DNA of 64,000 nt, taken from assembly GCF_004363245.1 (NCBI RefSeq), contig NZ_SNYV01000001.1, positions 91,449 through 155,448 of the forward strand, in the 5' to 3' direction. Both the position numbers and the translations under genes were made by a program. Positions within the stretch are counted from its first letter, which is position 1. Each line of letters starts with the position of its first letter. Positions 46,247-56,057 of the stretch are shown here, in pieces. The notes beneath the pieces are model-generated. The model made no database searches, was not told the DNA's origin, and saw nothing but the letters and a program-made list of their open reading frames with translations. This DNA is from Sphingobacterium yanglingense. GTDB lineage: Bacteria > Bacteroidota > Bacteroidia > Sphingobacteriales > Sphingobacteriaceae.

Positions 46247-46265
46247 AGATAAAACGAAAGATCAG

Positions 46266-47825
46266 ATGAACACATTTAAATACGGAGTTGATTTTTTACA
46301 GAGCTCCATTGCTTTAGGTATAGCAAGAGGTACAGTTGAAGGAATCTTAACGGAAGAAGTAGTAAAGGATATCGAGAAAAGTGCAGGCTATGTGCGGGAA
46401 ATTGTGGATTCGGGTAAGGTGGTGTACGGTATAAATACAGGTTTTGGTCCGCTTTGTACAACATTGATTGACGCCAATGATACCCGTAAGCTACAAGAGA
46501 ACATCCTGATGAGTCATGCTGTGGGAGTCGGAGAGCCCATTGAAAAGGAACTGTCCAAGTTGATGATGATTTTGAAGGTACATGCGTTGTCCAAAGGTTT
46601 CTCAGGTGTGCAATTAAGCACGGTAGAGCGTATTATCTGGCATATTCAGAATGATATCGTACCGGTTGTGCCGAAACAGGGGTCGGTCGGCGCTTCTGGT
46701 GATCTAGCGCCATTGTCGCATCTATTCTTGCCTTTGATTGGTCTTGGGAAGGTGTTTTACAAAGGTGAAGTCTGTAATACGGCCGATGTCTTGAACGAAC
46801 TGCAGATGAAGCCTGTCGCGTTGGGAGCTAAAGAAGGCTTAGCATTGATCAACGGGACACAGTTTATGGCTGCACATGGTGTGAAGGCTGTTGTCGAGAT
46901 GAACAGATTGATGAATAATGCGGATTTGATTGCAACGTTAATGATTGAGGGGCTGAATGGCTCCATCAAACCGTTCTTTAGTGAGTTACATCAGTTGAGA
47001 CCTTATAAAGGGAATGTATTTGTAGCTTCCACGATATATAACCTTTTGTCGGGATCTGCAATTTTAGAGTCACATAAAAATTGTTCTAGAGTACAGGATC
47101 CGTATTCGATGCGCTGTATACCACAGGTGCATGGCGCATCCCGCAATGCTTGGCTTCATTTTAAAGAAATTATTGAAACCGAGATTAATGCAGTAACGGA
47201 CAATCCAATCATTATAAATAGCGAGTTGACTATAAGTGGAGGCTCATTCCATGGACAGCCTATCGCGCTGCCGTTGGACTATGCAACACTTGCTGTTAGT
47301 GAGTTGGGGAATATCTCCGATCGCAGGGTATATCTTTCCCTAGAAGGAGAAACAAATGGGGTGCCTAAATTGTTGATGAAGTCAACAGGTCTAAACTCAG
47401 GTTTTATGATTTTGCAGTATACTACTGCAGCTATAGCTAGCGAGAATAAAGGGCTTTGTTTCCCCGCTTCGGCAGATAGTATACCAACTTCGATGGGGCA
47501 GGAAGATCATGTGAGTATGGGATCGATATCCGGTCGAAAGTTGTTACAGGTTATTGACAATGTGGATAAGATATTAAGTGTAGAGTTGCTTTGTGCGGCC
47601 CAAGCTAAAGATTTTCATAGTCCATTGCAATCTACAGCCGTTGTTGAAGCACTACATCAACATATCCGCAAGCACATTCCTCATCTGGAAGAAGATCAAC
47701 CGATGCAGGATATTTTGGAGAAGGCATTAGCCTTAGTGAAATCGGGCGAACTGGTTGAACTAGCTAAAGCTACGGCGGGGAACGCATATTTTGGTGCAGG
47801 TGTTGAATATTTTGAAAACTATTAG
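46266..47825 (+). CDS. hutH: Histidine ammonia-lyase
   Basis: HutH removes ammonia from L-histidine to give trans-urocanate, the first step of the hut pathway. The 519-residue protein has the MIO-forming tripeptide A143-S144-G145 in the motif GSVGASGDLAPLSH, the same place as in the Pseudomonas enzyme. INTGFGPL near the N-terminus and QDPYSMRC, EINAVTDNP and FHGQPIA are further family hallmarks, and RCIPQVHGA and TSMGQEDHVSM support histidase rather than phenylalanine lyase. It is the first gene of a four-gene operon; hutI starts 2 bases after its stop. Confidence 0.97.
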   Translation: MNTFKYGVDFLQSSIALGIARGTVEGILTEEVVKDIEKSAGYVREIVDSGKVVYGINTGFGPLCTTLIDANDTRKLQENILMSHAVGVGEPIEKELSKLMMILKVHALSKGFSGVQLSTVERIIWHIQNDIVPVVPKQGSVGASGDLAPLSHLFLPLIGLGKVFYKGEVCNTADVLNELQMKPVALGAKEGLALINGTQFMAAHGVKAVVEMNRLMNNADLIATLMIEGLNGSIKPFFSELHQLRPYKGNVFVASTIYNLLSGSAILESHKNCSRVQDPYSMRCIPQVHGASRNAWLHFKEIIETEINAVTDNPIIINSELTISGGSFHGQPIALPLDYATLAVSELGNISDRRVYLSLEGETNGVPKLLMKSTGLNSGFMILQYTTAAIASENKGLCFPASADSIPTSMGQEDHVSMGSISGRKLLQVIDNVDKILSVELLCAAQAKDFHSPLQSTAVVEALHQHIRKHIPHLEEDQPMQDILEKALALVKSGELVELAKATAGNAYFGAGVEYFENY

Positions 47826-47827
47826 GC

Positions 47828-49075
47828 ATGAATGAAATACTTATAGGTCCTTTTAGGCAGTTATTGACCATGCGTGATTTGCCCCTAAAAGGTGCTCTGG
47901 ACGACAGTCAGCTGGAAGTCATCGAAGAGAGCGGTTTATGGATCGAAAATGGGAAAGTCAAAACCGTCGGAAATTTTGAAGCTCTCCGTAGTCAGGTAGG
48001 TGGTGCAGTAGAAGTGCAGTTGATTACGGAGGATAAGGTGTGTTTACCTTCTTTTGTTGACTGCCATACGCATATCGCTTTTGGGGGCAACCGGGCTAAT
48101 GATTTTGCAATGCGTAATGCTGGAAGCTCCTATTTGGAAATTGCACAAGCGGGTGGAGGTATTTGGAGTACGGTCAAGCATACACGTGAGGCGACACAGG
48201 ACGAATTGAAGGAATTGACAAAACGTAGAGCCAGCTATCTTTTGCAGCAAGGAATTACTACCGTGGAGGTTAAAAGTGGTTATGGGCTTAATAGAGATGA
48301 AGAGCTGAAAACACTACGGGCAATTAAGGAGGCTAATGCTGAATTGGCAATGGACCTAGTCCCTACCTGCTTGGCTGCGCATATGAAACCGAAGGATTTT
48401 GAAGGGACGGCAAAAGAATATCTTGCGATTATGGCTACGGAACTTTTCCCTACGTTGAAGGAAGAAAAATTGACTGGACGTATCGATGCATTTATAGAAC
48501 AGACTGCTTTTTCGGCAGAAGATATTCAGGATTATTTCCAAGTTGCGAAAGATATGGGTTTTATGATTACCGTACATGCAGATCAATTTAGCACCTCTGG
48601 TTCTGAGGTCGCTGTTGCTTTTGATGCGGTATCTGCCGATCACTTGGAAGCATCAACAGATGCGGAGATTGCATTGCTTGCCGATTCGGATGTGGTTGCT
48701 GTGGCGTTGCCGGCAGCCTCATTGGGGATCGGTTGTGCATTTACACCTGCTAGGCGTTTATTGGACGCAGGTGCTTCATTGGCGATTGCAACAGATTGGA
48801 ATCCTGGTTCCGCGCCTATGGGACAGCTTATCGCATCGGCCAGTATTCTGGCAACGATGGAGAAACTTTCCAATGCCGAAGTGTTGGCCGCAGTTACTTT
48901 TAGAGCGGCACAGGCCTTGGATCTCTCCGATAGAGGTCGATTGGTCGAAGGGCAGTTGGCCGACTTCGTCATTTATGATACAAATAATTATCAGAATATC
49001 ACTTACCTACAAGGAGCATTACAGCCATCGGCTGTCTGGAAGAATGGGGCAGAGGTTCTATCTAATATAAAATAG
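47828..49075 (+). CDS. hutI: Imidazolonepropionase
   Basis: HutI hydrolyses 4-imidazolone-5-propanoate to N-formimino-L-glutamate, step three of histidine degradation. The 415-residue amidohydrolase has the metal-binding motif DCHTHIAFGG near residues 78-87, the family stretch TTVEVKSGYGL, TVHADQF with the next metal histidine, and ATDWNPGSAP with the catalytic Asp. It lies 2 bases after hutH and 2 bases before hutU. Confidence 0.96.
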   Translation: MNEILIGPFRQLLTMRDLPLKGALDDSQLEVIEESGLWIENGKVKTVGNFEALRSQVGGAVEVQLITEDKVCLPSFVDCHTHIAFGGNRANDFAMRNAGSSYLEIAQAGGGIWSTVKHTREATQDELKELTKRRASYLLQQGITTVEVKSGYGLNRDEELKTLRAIKEANAELAMDLVPTCLAAHMKPKDFEGTAKEYLAIMATELFPTLKEEKLTGRIDAFIEQTAFSAEDIQDYFQVAKDMGFMITVHADQFSTSGSEVAVAFDAVSADHLEASTDAEIALLADSDVVAVALPAASLGIGCAFTPARRLLDAGASLAIATDWNPGSAPMGQLIASASILATMEKLSNAEVLAAVTFRAAQALDLSDRGRLVEGQLADFVIYDTNNYQNITYLQGALQPSAVWKNGAEVLSNIK

Positions 49076-49077
49076 TC

Positions 49078-51084
49078 ATGCAGAAGTTTAAAGATGAAAT
49101 AATACAAGGTATACCGAATCAATTGCCTGCTAAAGTGGCGTTAGATGCTTCGGTGAGTCACGCTCCGGTGCGTAAGCCGATACTTACAAAAGATGAAGAG
49201 CGATTGGCTATTGCAAACGCACTGCGTTATTTTCCTGCAGTATGGCATGAGGAACTAGCGGCAGATTTTCTAGAGGAGTTGAGAAGCTATGGACGTATCT
49301 ATATGTATCGCTTTCGCCCGACATATGCGATGTACGCCCGGCCAATAGAAGAGTATCCAGCGCAAAGCCACCAAACGGCAGCAATTATGCTGATGATACA
49401 GAATAATTTGGATCCTGCAGTGGCACAACACCCGCATGAGCTGATTACCTACGGGGGCAATGGTGCTGTATTCCAAAACTGGGCACAGTATCTGTTGACG
49501 ATGCAATATTTGGCAAAGATGACGGAAGAACAGACACTGCACATGTATTCGGGACACCCAATGGGCTTGTTCCCTTCCTCGGCTTTGGCCCCAAGAGTTG
49601 TAGTGACCAACGGAATGATGATTCCTAATTATTCCAAACCAGATGATTGGGAGCGTTTCAATGCCCTAGGCGTTACCCAGTATGGACAGATGACAGCAGG
49701 TTCGTATATGTATATCGGTCCACAGGGAATTGTACATGGTACAACCATTACCGTGATGAATGCTTTTCGTAAGCATCTCAAGCAAGGAGATAATTCGCGG
49801 GGCAAAGTATTCCTTACTTCGGGGTTAGGAGGTATGAGTGGTGCGCAACCGAAAGCGGGAAATATCGCTAGTTGTGTTACCGTATGTGCGGAAGTAAACC
49901 CGGCAGCAGCACGCAAAAGACATGAACAAGGTTGGGTAGATGAACTGCAGGAAGATATACAGGAACTTATAATCCGCGTGAAGCAGGCTATTCAAAATGA
50001 AGAAGTGGTTTCATTGGCCTATATTGGTAATGTAGTGGACGTGTGGGAGGCTTTCTATGAACAGGAGGTTTTTGTTACGGTAGGTTCAGACCAGACGTCT
50101 TTGCATAATCCTTGGTCGGGTGGATATTATCCGGTTGGATATAGCTTTGAGGATGCAAATAGGATGATTGCAGAAGAACCAGACGAGTTTAAAAAAGCAG
50201 TACAAAAATCTTTGGTGAGACAGGCTAATGCTATCAATAAGCACGCTGCACGTGGAACTTATTTCTTCGATTATGGAAACGCTTTTCTGTTGGAAGCTTC
50301 ACGTGCCGGAGCTGATGTATTGGCTATAGATGGTATTAACTTTAAATACCCATCTTATGTACAGGACATTCTCGGTCCGATGTGTTTTGACTATGGCTTT
50401 GGACCATTCCGTTGGGTGTGTACTTCAGGGAGGCCCGAAGATCTTCGTACGACCGACCGAATTGCTCTGGACGTGATGAAGGAATTACAAAAGCAAGCTC
50501 CAGAGGAAATTAAACAGCAGCTCGCGGATAATATAAAATGGATAGCGGATGCAGAAGAGAACCGCTTAGTGGTCGGTTCCCAAGCGCGTATCCTGTATGC
50601 CGATGCATTGGGCCGTACCCGGATTGCAAAAGCATTTAACGATGCGGTGCAAACTGGGCAATTGTCTGCACCTGTCGTATTGGGTAGGGATCACCATGAT
50701 GTGAGTGGTACAGATTCGCCTTATCGGGAGACGAGTAATATCTATGATGGTAGTAAATTTACGGCTGATATGGCGATACATAATGTAATCGGTGATAGTT
50801 TCAGGGGAGCTACCTGGGTTTCTATTCATAATGGTGGCGGTGTAGGATGGGGCGAGGTTATCAACGGAGGTTTTGGTATGTTGTTAGATGGTTCTGCCGC
50901 TGCGGAAGAGAAATTGCGCAATATGCTGTTCTTTGATGTTAATAACGGAATCGCACGCAGAGCTTGGGCAAGGAATAAAGAGGCTATGCAGGCGATAGAA
51001 ACGGAACTGAAACGGAGCCCTACATTGAAGGTGACAAAAGCCGAATTGGTAGATGCTGCAGTACTGGATAAACTTTTTGGATAG
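49078..51084 (+). CDS. hutU: Urocanate hydratase, long form
   Basis: HutU converts urocanate to imidazolonepropionate using tightly bound NAD+. The family motifs are clear: THGGNGA-type TYGGNGAVFQNW, YSGHPMGLFPS, YGQMTAGSYMYIGPQGI, SGLGGMSGAQ, VVLGRDHHDVSGTDSP and SIHNGGGVGWGEV. At 668 residues it is about 110 longer than the 557-residue Pseudomonas enzyme, with an extra N-terminal region and inserts; long urocanases are known in Bacteroidetes. The gene starts 2 bases after hutI. Confidence 0.95.
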   Translation: MQKFKDEIIQGIPNQLPAKVALDASVSHAPVRKPILTKDEERLAIANALRYFPAVWHEELAADFLEELRSYGRIYMYRFRPTYAMYARPIEEYPAQSHQTAAIMLMIQNNLDPAVAQHPHELITYGGNGAVFQNWAQYLLTMQYLAKMTEEQTLHMYSGHPMGLFPSSALAPRVVVTNGMMIPNYSKPDDWERFNALGVTQYGQMTAGSYMYIGPQGIVHGTTITVMNAFRKHLKQGDNSRGKVFLTSGLGGMSGAQPKAGNIASCVTVCAEVNPAAARKRHEQGWVDELQEDIQELIIRVKQAIQNEEVVSLAYIGNVVDVWEAFYEQEVFVTVGSDQTSLHNPWSGGYYPVGYSFEDANRMIAEEPDEFKKAVQKSLVRQANAINKHAARGTYFFDYGNAFLLEASRAGADVLAIDGINFKYPSYVQDILGPMCFDYGFGPFRWVCTSGRPEDLRTTDRIALDVMKELQKQAPEEIKQQLADNIKWIADAEENRLVVGSQARILYADALGRTRIAKAFNDAVQTGQLSAPVVLGRDHHDVSGTDSPYRETSNIYDGSKFTADMAIHNVIGDSFRGATWVSIHNGGGVGWGEVINGGFGMLLDGSAAAEEKLRNMLFFDVNNGIARRAWARNKEAMQAIETELKRSPTLKVTKAELVDAAVLDKLFG

Positions 51085-51090
51085 GTCAAT

Positions 51091-52050
51091 ATGAAGGCAT
51101 TATATCAGTCTGGAAATCCTGAGCAGTGGACAGGTCGTGTCGATGGGACCGAGTCGGGTTTACGACGCTGGCACCAAGAGGTACATTGTGTGAATCTGGA
51201 TGAGAAACAGGATTTAAAAAATGCGGTTGTATTATTAGGTTTTTGTTGTGATGAAGGAGTTCGTCGTAATCAGGGAAGAGTAGGCGCTAAGGATGGACCT
51301 GCCCAGTTTCGAAAAGTATTGGCCGGATTACCTGTTCATTTCTCTGAACAAATCCGGTTACTGGATGGTGGGGATGTGTATTGTTATGGCACCGAGCTGG
51401 AGGCGGCCCAACAGAGACTGGCTGAGCTTGTTTCTACGATTCGTCTGCAAGGAGGCTTCCCACTCTTACTAGGTGGGGGCCATGAAATTACCTATGCGCA
51501 TTTTAAGGGCTTGCACATGAATAGTGATTCCATCGGAATCATTAATATCGATGCCCATCTGGATATTCGTCCGCTTAAAGATGGAGTAGGAAATTCGGGT
51601 ACAGGATTTTACCAGATTGCTGATGATTTATCACGTATCGATAAGCCGTTGCACTATTTAGCTTTAGGAATTCAGGATATTTCTAATACCCAGTCATTAT
51701 TAGCTTATGCGGAAGGTAAGGGGACGAAGATTATAAAGGCAGAGGATGTGCAAGCGGATAATGTTCAGGAAATAATTGCGGCCGTGCAAAAATTTGCGAC
51801 TCAGGTAGATCAAGTTTACCTAACTATCGATTTGGATGCTTTTGCGGCACCTTATGCTCCGGGAGTGAGCGCTTTGGCTTTTAATGGTATTATTCCAGAC
51901 ATAACCTTCCAGCGGATTTTTCAAGCGATAATCAAGCTGCCTAATTTGGCAAGTATGGATATTGCTGAGTTAAATCCAGTGTATGATATTGATCAAAGAA
52001 CTACCAAGTTAGGCTCTGATCTGATTTTTAAGTTCCTACAGAAGTTTTAG
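51091..52050 (+). CDS. hutG: Formimidoylglutamase (ureohydrolase family)
   Basis: HutG hydrolyses N-formimino-L-glutamate to glutamate and formamide, ending the pathway. The 319-residue protein has the binuclear manganese motifs of ureohydrolases: GGGHEITYAH, INIDAHLDIRP and TIDLDAFAAPYAPGVSA. Context after hutU separates it from arginase and agmatinase. It starts 6 bases after hutU and ends the operon, with a hairpin after the stop. No histidine transporter is in the operon. Confidence 0.94.
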   Translation: MKALYQSGNPEQWTGRVDGTESGLRRWHQEVHCVNLDEKQDLKNAVVLLGFCCDEGVRRNQGRVGAKDGPAQFRKVLAGLPVHFSEQIRLLDGGDVYCYGTELEAAQQRLAELVSTIRLQGGFPLLLGGGHEITYAHFKGLHMNSDSIGIINIDAHLDIRPLKDGVGNSGTGFYQIADDLSRIDKPLHYLALGIQDISNTQSLLAYAEGKGTKIIKAEDVQADNVQEIIAAVQKFATQVDQVYLTIDLDAFAAPYAPGVSALAFNGIIPDITFQRIFQAIIKLPNLASMDIAELNPVYDIDQRTTKLGSDLIFKFLQKF

Positions 52051-52069
52051 AATAAGATAATCTACAGTA

Positions 52070-52100
52070 TAAATGGGCACCCCTAAAAGGTGCCCATTTA
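52070..52100 (+). terminator. Terminator of the hut operon
   Basis: TAAATGGGCACC (52070-52081) pairs with GGTGCCCATTTA (52089-52100) around a 7-base loop, 19 bases after the hutG stop. The U-run is short, so termination may be partial. Confidence 0.75.
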
Positions 52101-52173
52101 TAGTATGAGGTTATTTTTCAAATGTTCTTAACAGTATTACTGACATATATTACGTAACTTTAGGTATAAAAAT

Positions 52174-52180
52174 GGAGGAG
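52174..52180 (+). promoter_or_regulatory. Strong Shine-Dalgarno of the pirin gene
   Basis: GGAGGAG lies 7 bases before the ATG at 52188. Strong Shine-Dalgarno sequences are uncommon in this window, where most genes have A-rich leaders. A weak -7 box (TAACTTTA, 52155-52162) lies just upstream. Confidence 0.6.
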
Positions 52181-52187
52181 ATAGCGT

Positions 52188-53066
52188 ATGTCAAATATTG
52201 ATTTTATAAGAGAAGAAACCGCCGCCAATATCGGTAATTTTTTTGTTGGTAGACTATTACCTTTTCGGCAGAAGAGATCAATAGGCCCGTTTGTTTTTAT
52301 TGACCATATGGGGCCAGCGTGTCTAGCCGAACACGAAAACCTGGATGTTGGTCCCCACCCGCATATTGGACTTTCTACGCTAACATACCTTTTTGATGGT
52401 GCAATATTTCACCGGGACAGTTTAGGTACGGCAATGGAGATCAAGCCGGGAGCTGTAAATTGGATGACTGCAGGTAAAGGGGTGACGCATTCGGAGCGTA
52501 CACCTGAATACCTCCGTCATAAGGATAAATTTATGCACGGTTTACAGATCTGGGTCGCGCTCCCGAAGGAATTAGAATTTATGGATCCAGAGTTTCATCA
52601 TACTGAAGCACAAGATATACCTGCTTGGGAACAGGATGGGGTATCCTATAAACTGATAGCAGGACAGGCATTTGGAAAGCAGTCTCCAGTTCCAGTATAT
52701 AGTAAGTTGTATATGATTGAAATCAAGACTGGGAAAAAAGATGCCTTCATCGATATCCGTGGAGAACTCTATGGCGAAAGCGGGCTTTATATTCTAGAAG
52801 GCGATATTGAAAGCAATGGATTTGATTATGGATCGAAGCAGATTTTGATTACCAAGGATGCCCATCTCTGCTCGTTTACAATGAAAGCTAATACCACAGT
52901 GTATATTTTTGGAGGGGAACCTTTTCCGGAAGAACGGTTTATCTCATGGAACTTTGTGGCTACAGATCGAGCGATTAATGAAGAAGCTAAGCAGAAGTGG
53001 ATTGCACGAGAATTTCCGAAAGTACCAGGTGACGATGATTATGTACCGTATCCAGGTGTTGGGTAG
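52188..53066 (+). CDS. Pirin family protein
   Basis: Pirins are bicupin iron proteins; several bacterial members oxidise quercetin or bind regulatory partners, and most have no known role. The 292-residue protein has the N-terminal cupin with metal ligands in HPHIGLSTLTYLFDGAIFHRDS and GKGVTHSE, and the Pirin C-terminal domain with FGGEPFPEERF. It stands between the hut operon and the TonB-receptor-like gene with its own terminator, so its expression looks independent. Family is firm; function is unknown. Confidence 0.9.
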   Translation: MSNIDFIREETAANIGNFFVGRLLPFRQKRSIGPFVFIDHMGPACLAEHENLDVGPHPHIGLSTLTYLFDGAIFHRDSLGTAMEIKPGAVNWMTAGKGVTHSERTPEYLRHKDKFMHGLQIWVALPKELEFMDPEFHHTEAQDIPAWEQDGVSYKLIAGQAFGKQSPVPVYSKLYMIEIKTGKKDAFIDIRGELYGESGLYILEGDIESNGFDYGSKQILITKDAHLCSFTMKANTTVYIFGGEPFPEERFISWNFVATDRAINEEAKQKWIAREFPKVPGDDDYVPYPGVG

Positions 53067-53074
53067 CAAAGTAT

Positions 53075-53106
53075 AAAAAAGGCTGACAGTTCTGTCGGCC
53101 TTTTTT
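53075..53106 (+). terminator. Intrinsic terminator of the pirin gene
   Basis: AAAAAAGGCTGACA pairs with TGTCGGCCTTTTTT (one G-T pair) around a 4-base loop and is followed by a T-run, 8 bases after the stop. Confidence 0.9.
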
Positions 53107-53260
53107 ATATCCTATTGGTTAATTAATAGAATAATTTAAGGTGTTATATTTAACTTTTTTATAACTATATTTTAACTTTTTTTTTACGAATTATTATTAA
53201 CTAAATATTTAGTTTTGGATTGGTGAGATTATATCTCCCTTTATTATAAACTTTTATGCT

Positions 53261-56056
53261 ATGAATCCAAACCTAGTATTGCTACTTTTTGTGTGCCTCC
53301 TTTTTATGAGTTTTTTTTCGGTTTCTGCACAGACCAAAGTTTCAGGACAAGTCGTTGATGGAGCTGATAACCGTAAACTTGAGAAAGCATCTATTGCACT
53401 TTTGAATGCAAAGGACTCTATTCTTGTCCGGTTTACATGGGCTAAAGAAAACGGAGGCTTTTCACTTGCCAACCTAGACACTGGAAGTTATAAATTACTG
53501 GTGTCCTATCCTCAATATGCGGATTTTGTTCAAGATTTGCTATTAGATGCTACAGGAAAGGAGTTGGGAGTTATTAAGCTTTCTAAAGTTGCTTTATTGA
53601 TCGAAGAGGTGGAGGTAATGGGTAGAATGCCTGTTGTAATAAAGGGGGATACTATAGAGTATGACGCTGGGAGTTTTAAAGTGGAGAAGGGTGCTAAAGT
53701 AGAAGATTTGCTTAAGGTTCTTCCAGGAATAACCATGGATGCTAGTGGACGAATTACTGCCCAAGGGAAGGAAGTGAAAAAAGTCTTACTGGATGGGGAA
53801 GAGTTTTTTGGTGATGATCCTACGCTGATCACGAAAAATATACGATCCGACATGGTAAGTAAAGTGCAGGTCTATGAAAAAAAATCTGATCTCGCGATGA
53901 GAACAGGCATTGATGATGGTGAACGAACGCAAACTATCGACATTAAATTAAAGGAAGATAAAAAGAAAGGCATGTTTGGTCAGGTATTAGGTGGGATGGG
54001 AACCGATAAATACTATGCCGGAAAGGCAATGGCTAATAGGTTTAAGGGAACGCAAAAAATAGCAGCATATGGAATAATAGCGAATGATGGATTGGTTGGC
54101 CTCGGGTTTGAGGATGGGCAAAAATATGGAGTGAATGGAAGTGCCAACGTAACTGTAATGGACGGAGGTGGGATAATGATTACCTCTGATGGAGGTTTTG
54201 ATGGATCAGATTCCTGGAGTGGTAATTACCGGGGAGCAGGTGTGCCCAAAGCCTTGAATATGGGATTTAGTTTTTCGGACAAGTCTAAGAATGATAAGCA
54301 TAAATTGAATGTAAACTACAAAAGGAATCAAATGGATGTCCAAAATCTGAATAGATATGAAGCACAGGAAAGCTATCCGGAAAATACAACCTTGGATAAT
54401 GCCACTACCACAACCAACAATCAGGATAAGTCACATCAAGTTAATATGCGCTATGATTTCAACATAGACTCTTTGTCTTCAGGAACAGTTCGCCTTGGGT
54501 ACAGTCGAAAAAATCTTGACAATAAAGAAGAAAAGGAAACAGATCGTCGAAATCTGGCCAATGAATTAATTAACGAGATGACGAATAGGAGTAATACAAT
54601 CAGCACGAATGAAAATCTTAGTCTTGATTTTTTATTGACTAGAAAATTTAAAAAAGATAAACGGTCAATGACATTGAATGCAAATGTTAGATCGAATCAG
54701 ACGGATGGTAATACCAATTATTATTCAAAGGCTGAATATCATTCTACAGGGATAAAAACTGAAATTGATCAGTTTAAACGTGATGAAGTAGGTGCTAAAG
54801 TGTTTACTACCTCCTTAAATTATACAGAGCCATTGAGTAAGAACCTTACGGCTACGTTGGGATACTCGTTTCAAAAAAATAACGCTACCAACTTAAACCA
54901 ATCTTTTGATAAGGATCCAGCAACAGGGGACTACACCCTGTTAGATTTGCAGGTCTTGAATAATTTTCGTGTCAACAGTTCAAAAAATACAGCTAATACA
55001 GGGTTAAACTTTAAAAATGACCTTTGGACTATCAACGTCAGTAACAGATTAGATTTTGAAGATGTGAGTCGGACCTATAACAATCTAAATACACAGCTGC
55101 AGCGATCACAGACATCTGTTAATCCCATGTTCTATGCGGGGTATAAGCTGTCAAAGAGTAAAAATATCAGTTTTAGATACTACGGACGTACAGTACAGCC
55201 TGACTTGACACAGATTGAGCCCTTAAAGCAAAATGCGAATCAATTGGTTAATTATCTGGATAATCCTGATCTGTCTACAGGGTTCAGTAATTCCTATTCT
55301 CTGGATTTTAATTCTTATCGACCGTTGAAAGACCGTAGTTTATACCTCTATGGAGGTGCCAATCAAAGCATCAATAGTATCAATAGTAAGGTTCGTTATT
55401 ACTCAGAGACTGGAAAAAGGGATATTTCGTTTGTTAATATTGATAAGCAAAATTGGTCAGCACATATGGGAGGAGGCTATCGTATGCCTCTATTCCGTAA
55501 AATAGGTGTTAATATAAATACCGGTCTATCGGCAAACTTTAATAATACTTATAATTATTTGTCTACAGGCCAGGAAGAGCCCGAATTGAATAATACCGAG
55601 CGATTTAGTTTTGGCCCTTCGCTGGGTGTCAGTCGGTACAGAGCTAATAAGATGGATTTTTCTGTAGATCTTAGGCCGGGAATACAGGTTCTTAACTCAT
55701 CATTGCAGTCTGAGTTGAATAGCACTACTTTTACGCTGTCCTCCAGTTCAAATTTAACCTATTACTTTCCTAAAGATTTTAAAATTGCAGTCGAGATTGA
55801 TCAATCCTATCAAGGAGCAACCGAAACGCTTAAGGCTTTCAGTACTTTCAACATGACTGGATATGTTTCTAAGAAATTCTTGAAAGACAAATCAATGGAA
55901 GCCCAGTTTTTCGTGAATGATATCTTGAATAAAAATAACGGTATAAATCGTTATCAGAATGGCTATTCCTTTGTGCAGACAAGTAATGATGTCTTGAAAC
56001 GTTATGGGATGTTTAAACTGATTTACAATTTTACAACTATGAAAGGAGGTAACTAA
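53261..56056 (+). CDS. TonB-receptor-like outer-membrane beta-barrel with carboxypeptidase-regulatory domain
   Basis: The 931-residue protein has a signal peptide (about 1-23), a CarboxypepD_reg-like beta-sandwich (about 27-105), a plug-like region (about 113-215, with DTIEYDAGSFKVEKGAKVEDLLKVLPGI and KVLLDGEEFFGDDP), and a long C-terminal barrel of alternating strands. This is the 'outer membrane beta-barrel' relative of TonB receptors common in Bacteroidetes. The ligand is unknown. The gene next to it encodes a GLPGLI protein, a pairing seen repeatedly in this phylum; its start is 1 base after the barrel stop and its ribosome site is inside the barrel gene. Confidence 0.88.
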   Translation: MNPNLVLLLFVCLLFMSFFSVSAQTKVSGQVVDGADNRKLEKASIALLNAKDSILVRFTWAKENGGFSLANLDTGSYKLLVSYPQYADFVQDLLLDATGKELGVIKLSKVALLIEEVEVMGRMPVVIKGDTIEYDAGSFKVEKGAKVEDLLKVLPGITMDASGRITAQGKEVKKVLLDGEEFFGDDPTLITKNIRSDMVSKVQVYEKKSDLAMRTGIDDGERTQTIDIKLKEDKKKGMFGQVLGGMGTDKYYAGKAMANRFKGTQKIAAYGIIANDGLVGLGFEDGQKYGVNGSANVTVMDGGGIMITSDGGFDGSDSWSGNYRGAGVPKALNMGFSFSDKSKNDKHKLNVNYKRNQMDVQNLNRYEAQESYPENTTLDNATTTTNNQDKSHQVNMRYDFNIDSLSSGTVRLGYSRKNLDNKEEKETDRRNLANELINEMTNRSNTISTNENLSLDFLLTRKFKKDKRSMTLNANVRSNQTDGNTNYYSKAEYHSTGIKTEIDQFKRDEVGAKVFTTSLNYTEPLSKNLTATLGYSFQKNNATNLNQSFDKDPATGDYTLLDLQVLNNFRVNSSKNTANTGLNFKNDLWTINVSNRLDFEDVSRTYNNLNTQLQRSQTSVNPMFYAGYKLSKSKNISFRYYGRTVQPDLTQIEPLKQNANQLVNYLDNPDLSTGFSNSYSLDFNSYRPLKDRSLYLYGGANQSINSINSKVRYYSETGKRDISFVNIDKQNWSAHMGGGYRMPLFRKIGVNINTGLSANFNNTYNYLSTGQEEPELNNTERFSFGPSLGVSRYRANKMDFSVDLRPGIQVLNSSLQSELNSTTFTLSSSSNLTYYFPKDFKIAVEIDQSYQGATETLKAFSTFNMTGYVSKKFLKDKSMEAQFFVNDILNKNNGINRYQNGYSFVQTSNDVLKRYGMFKLIYNFTTMKGGN
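56042..56050 (+). promoter_or_regulatory. Shine-Dalgarno of the GLPGLI gene inside the end of the upstream gene
   Basis: AAAGGAGGT lies 7 bases before the ATG at 56058, overlapping the last codons of the barrel gene. It fixes the start and supports coupled translation of the pair. Confidence 0.6.
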
Positions 56057-56057
56057 G

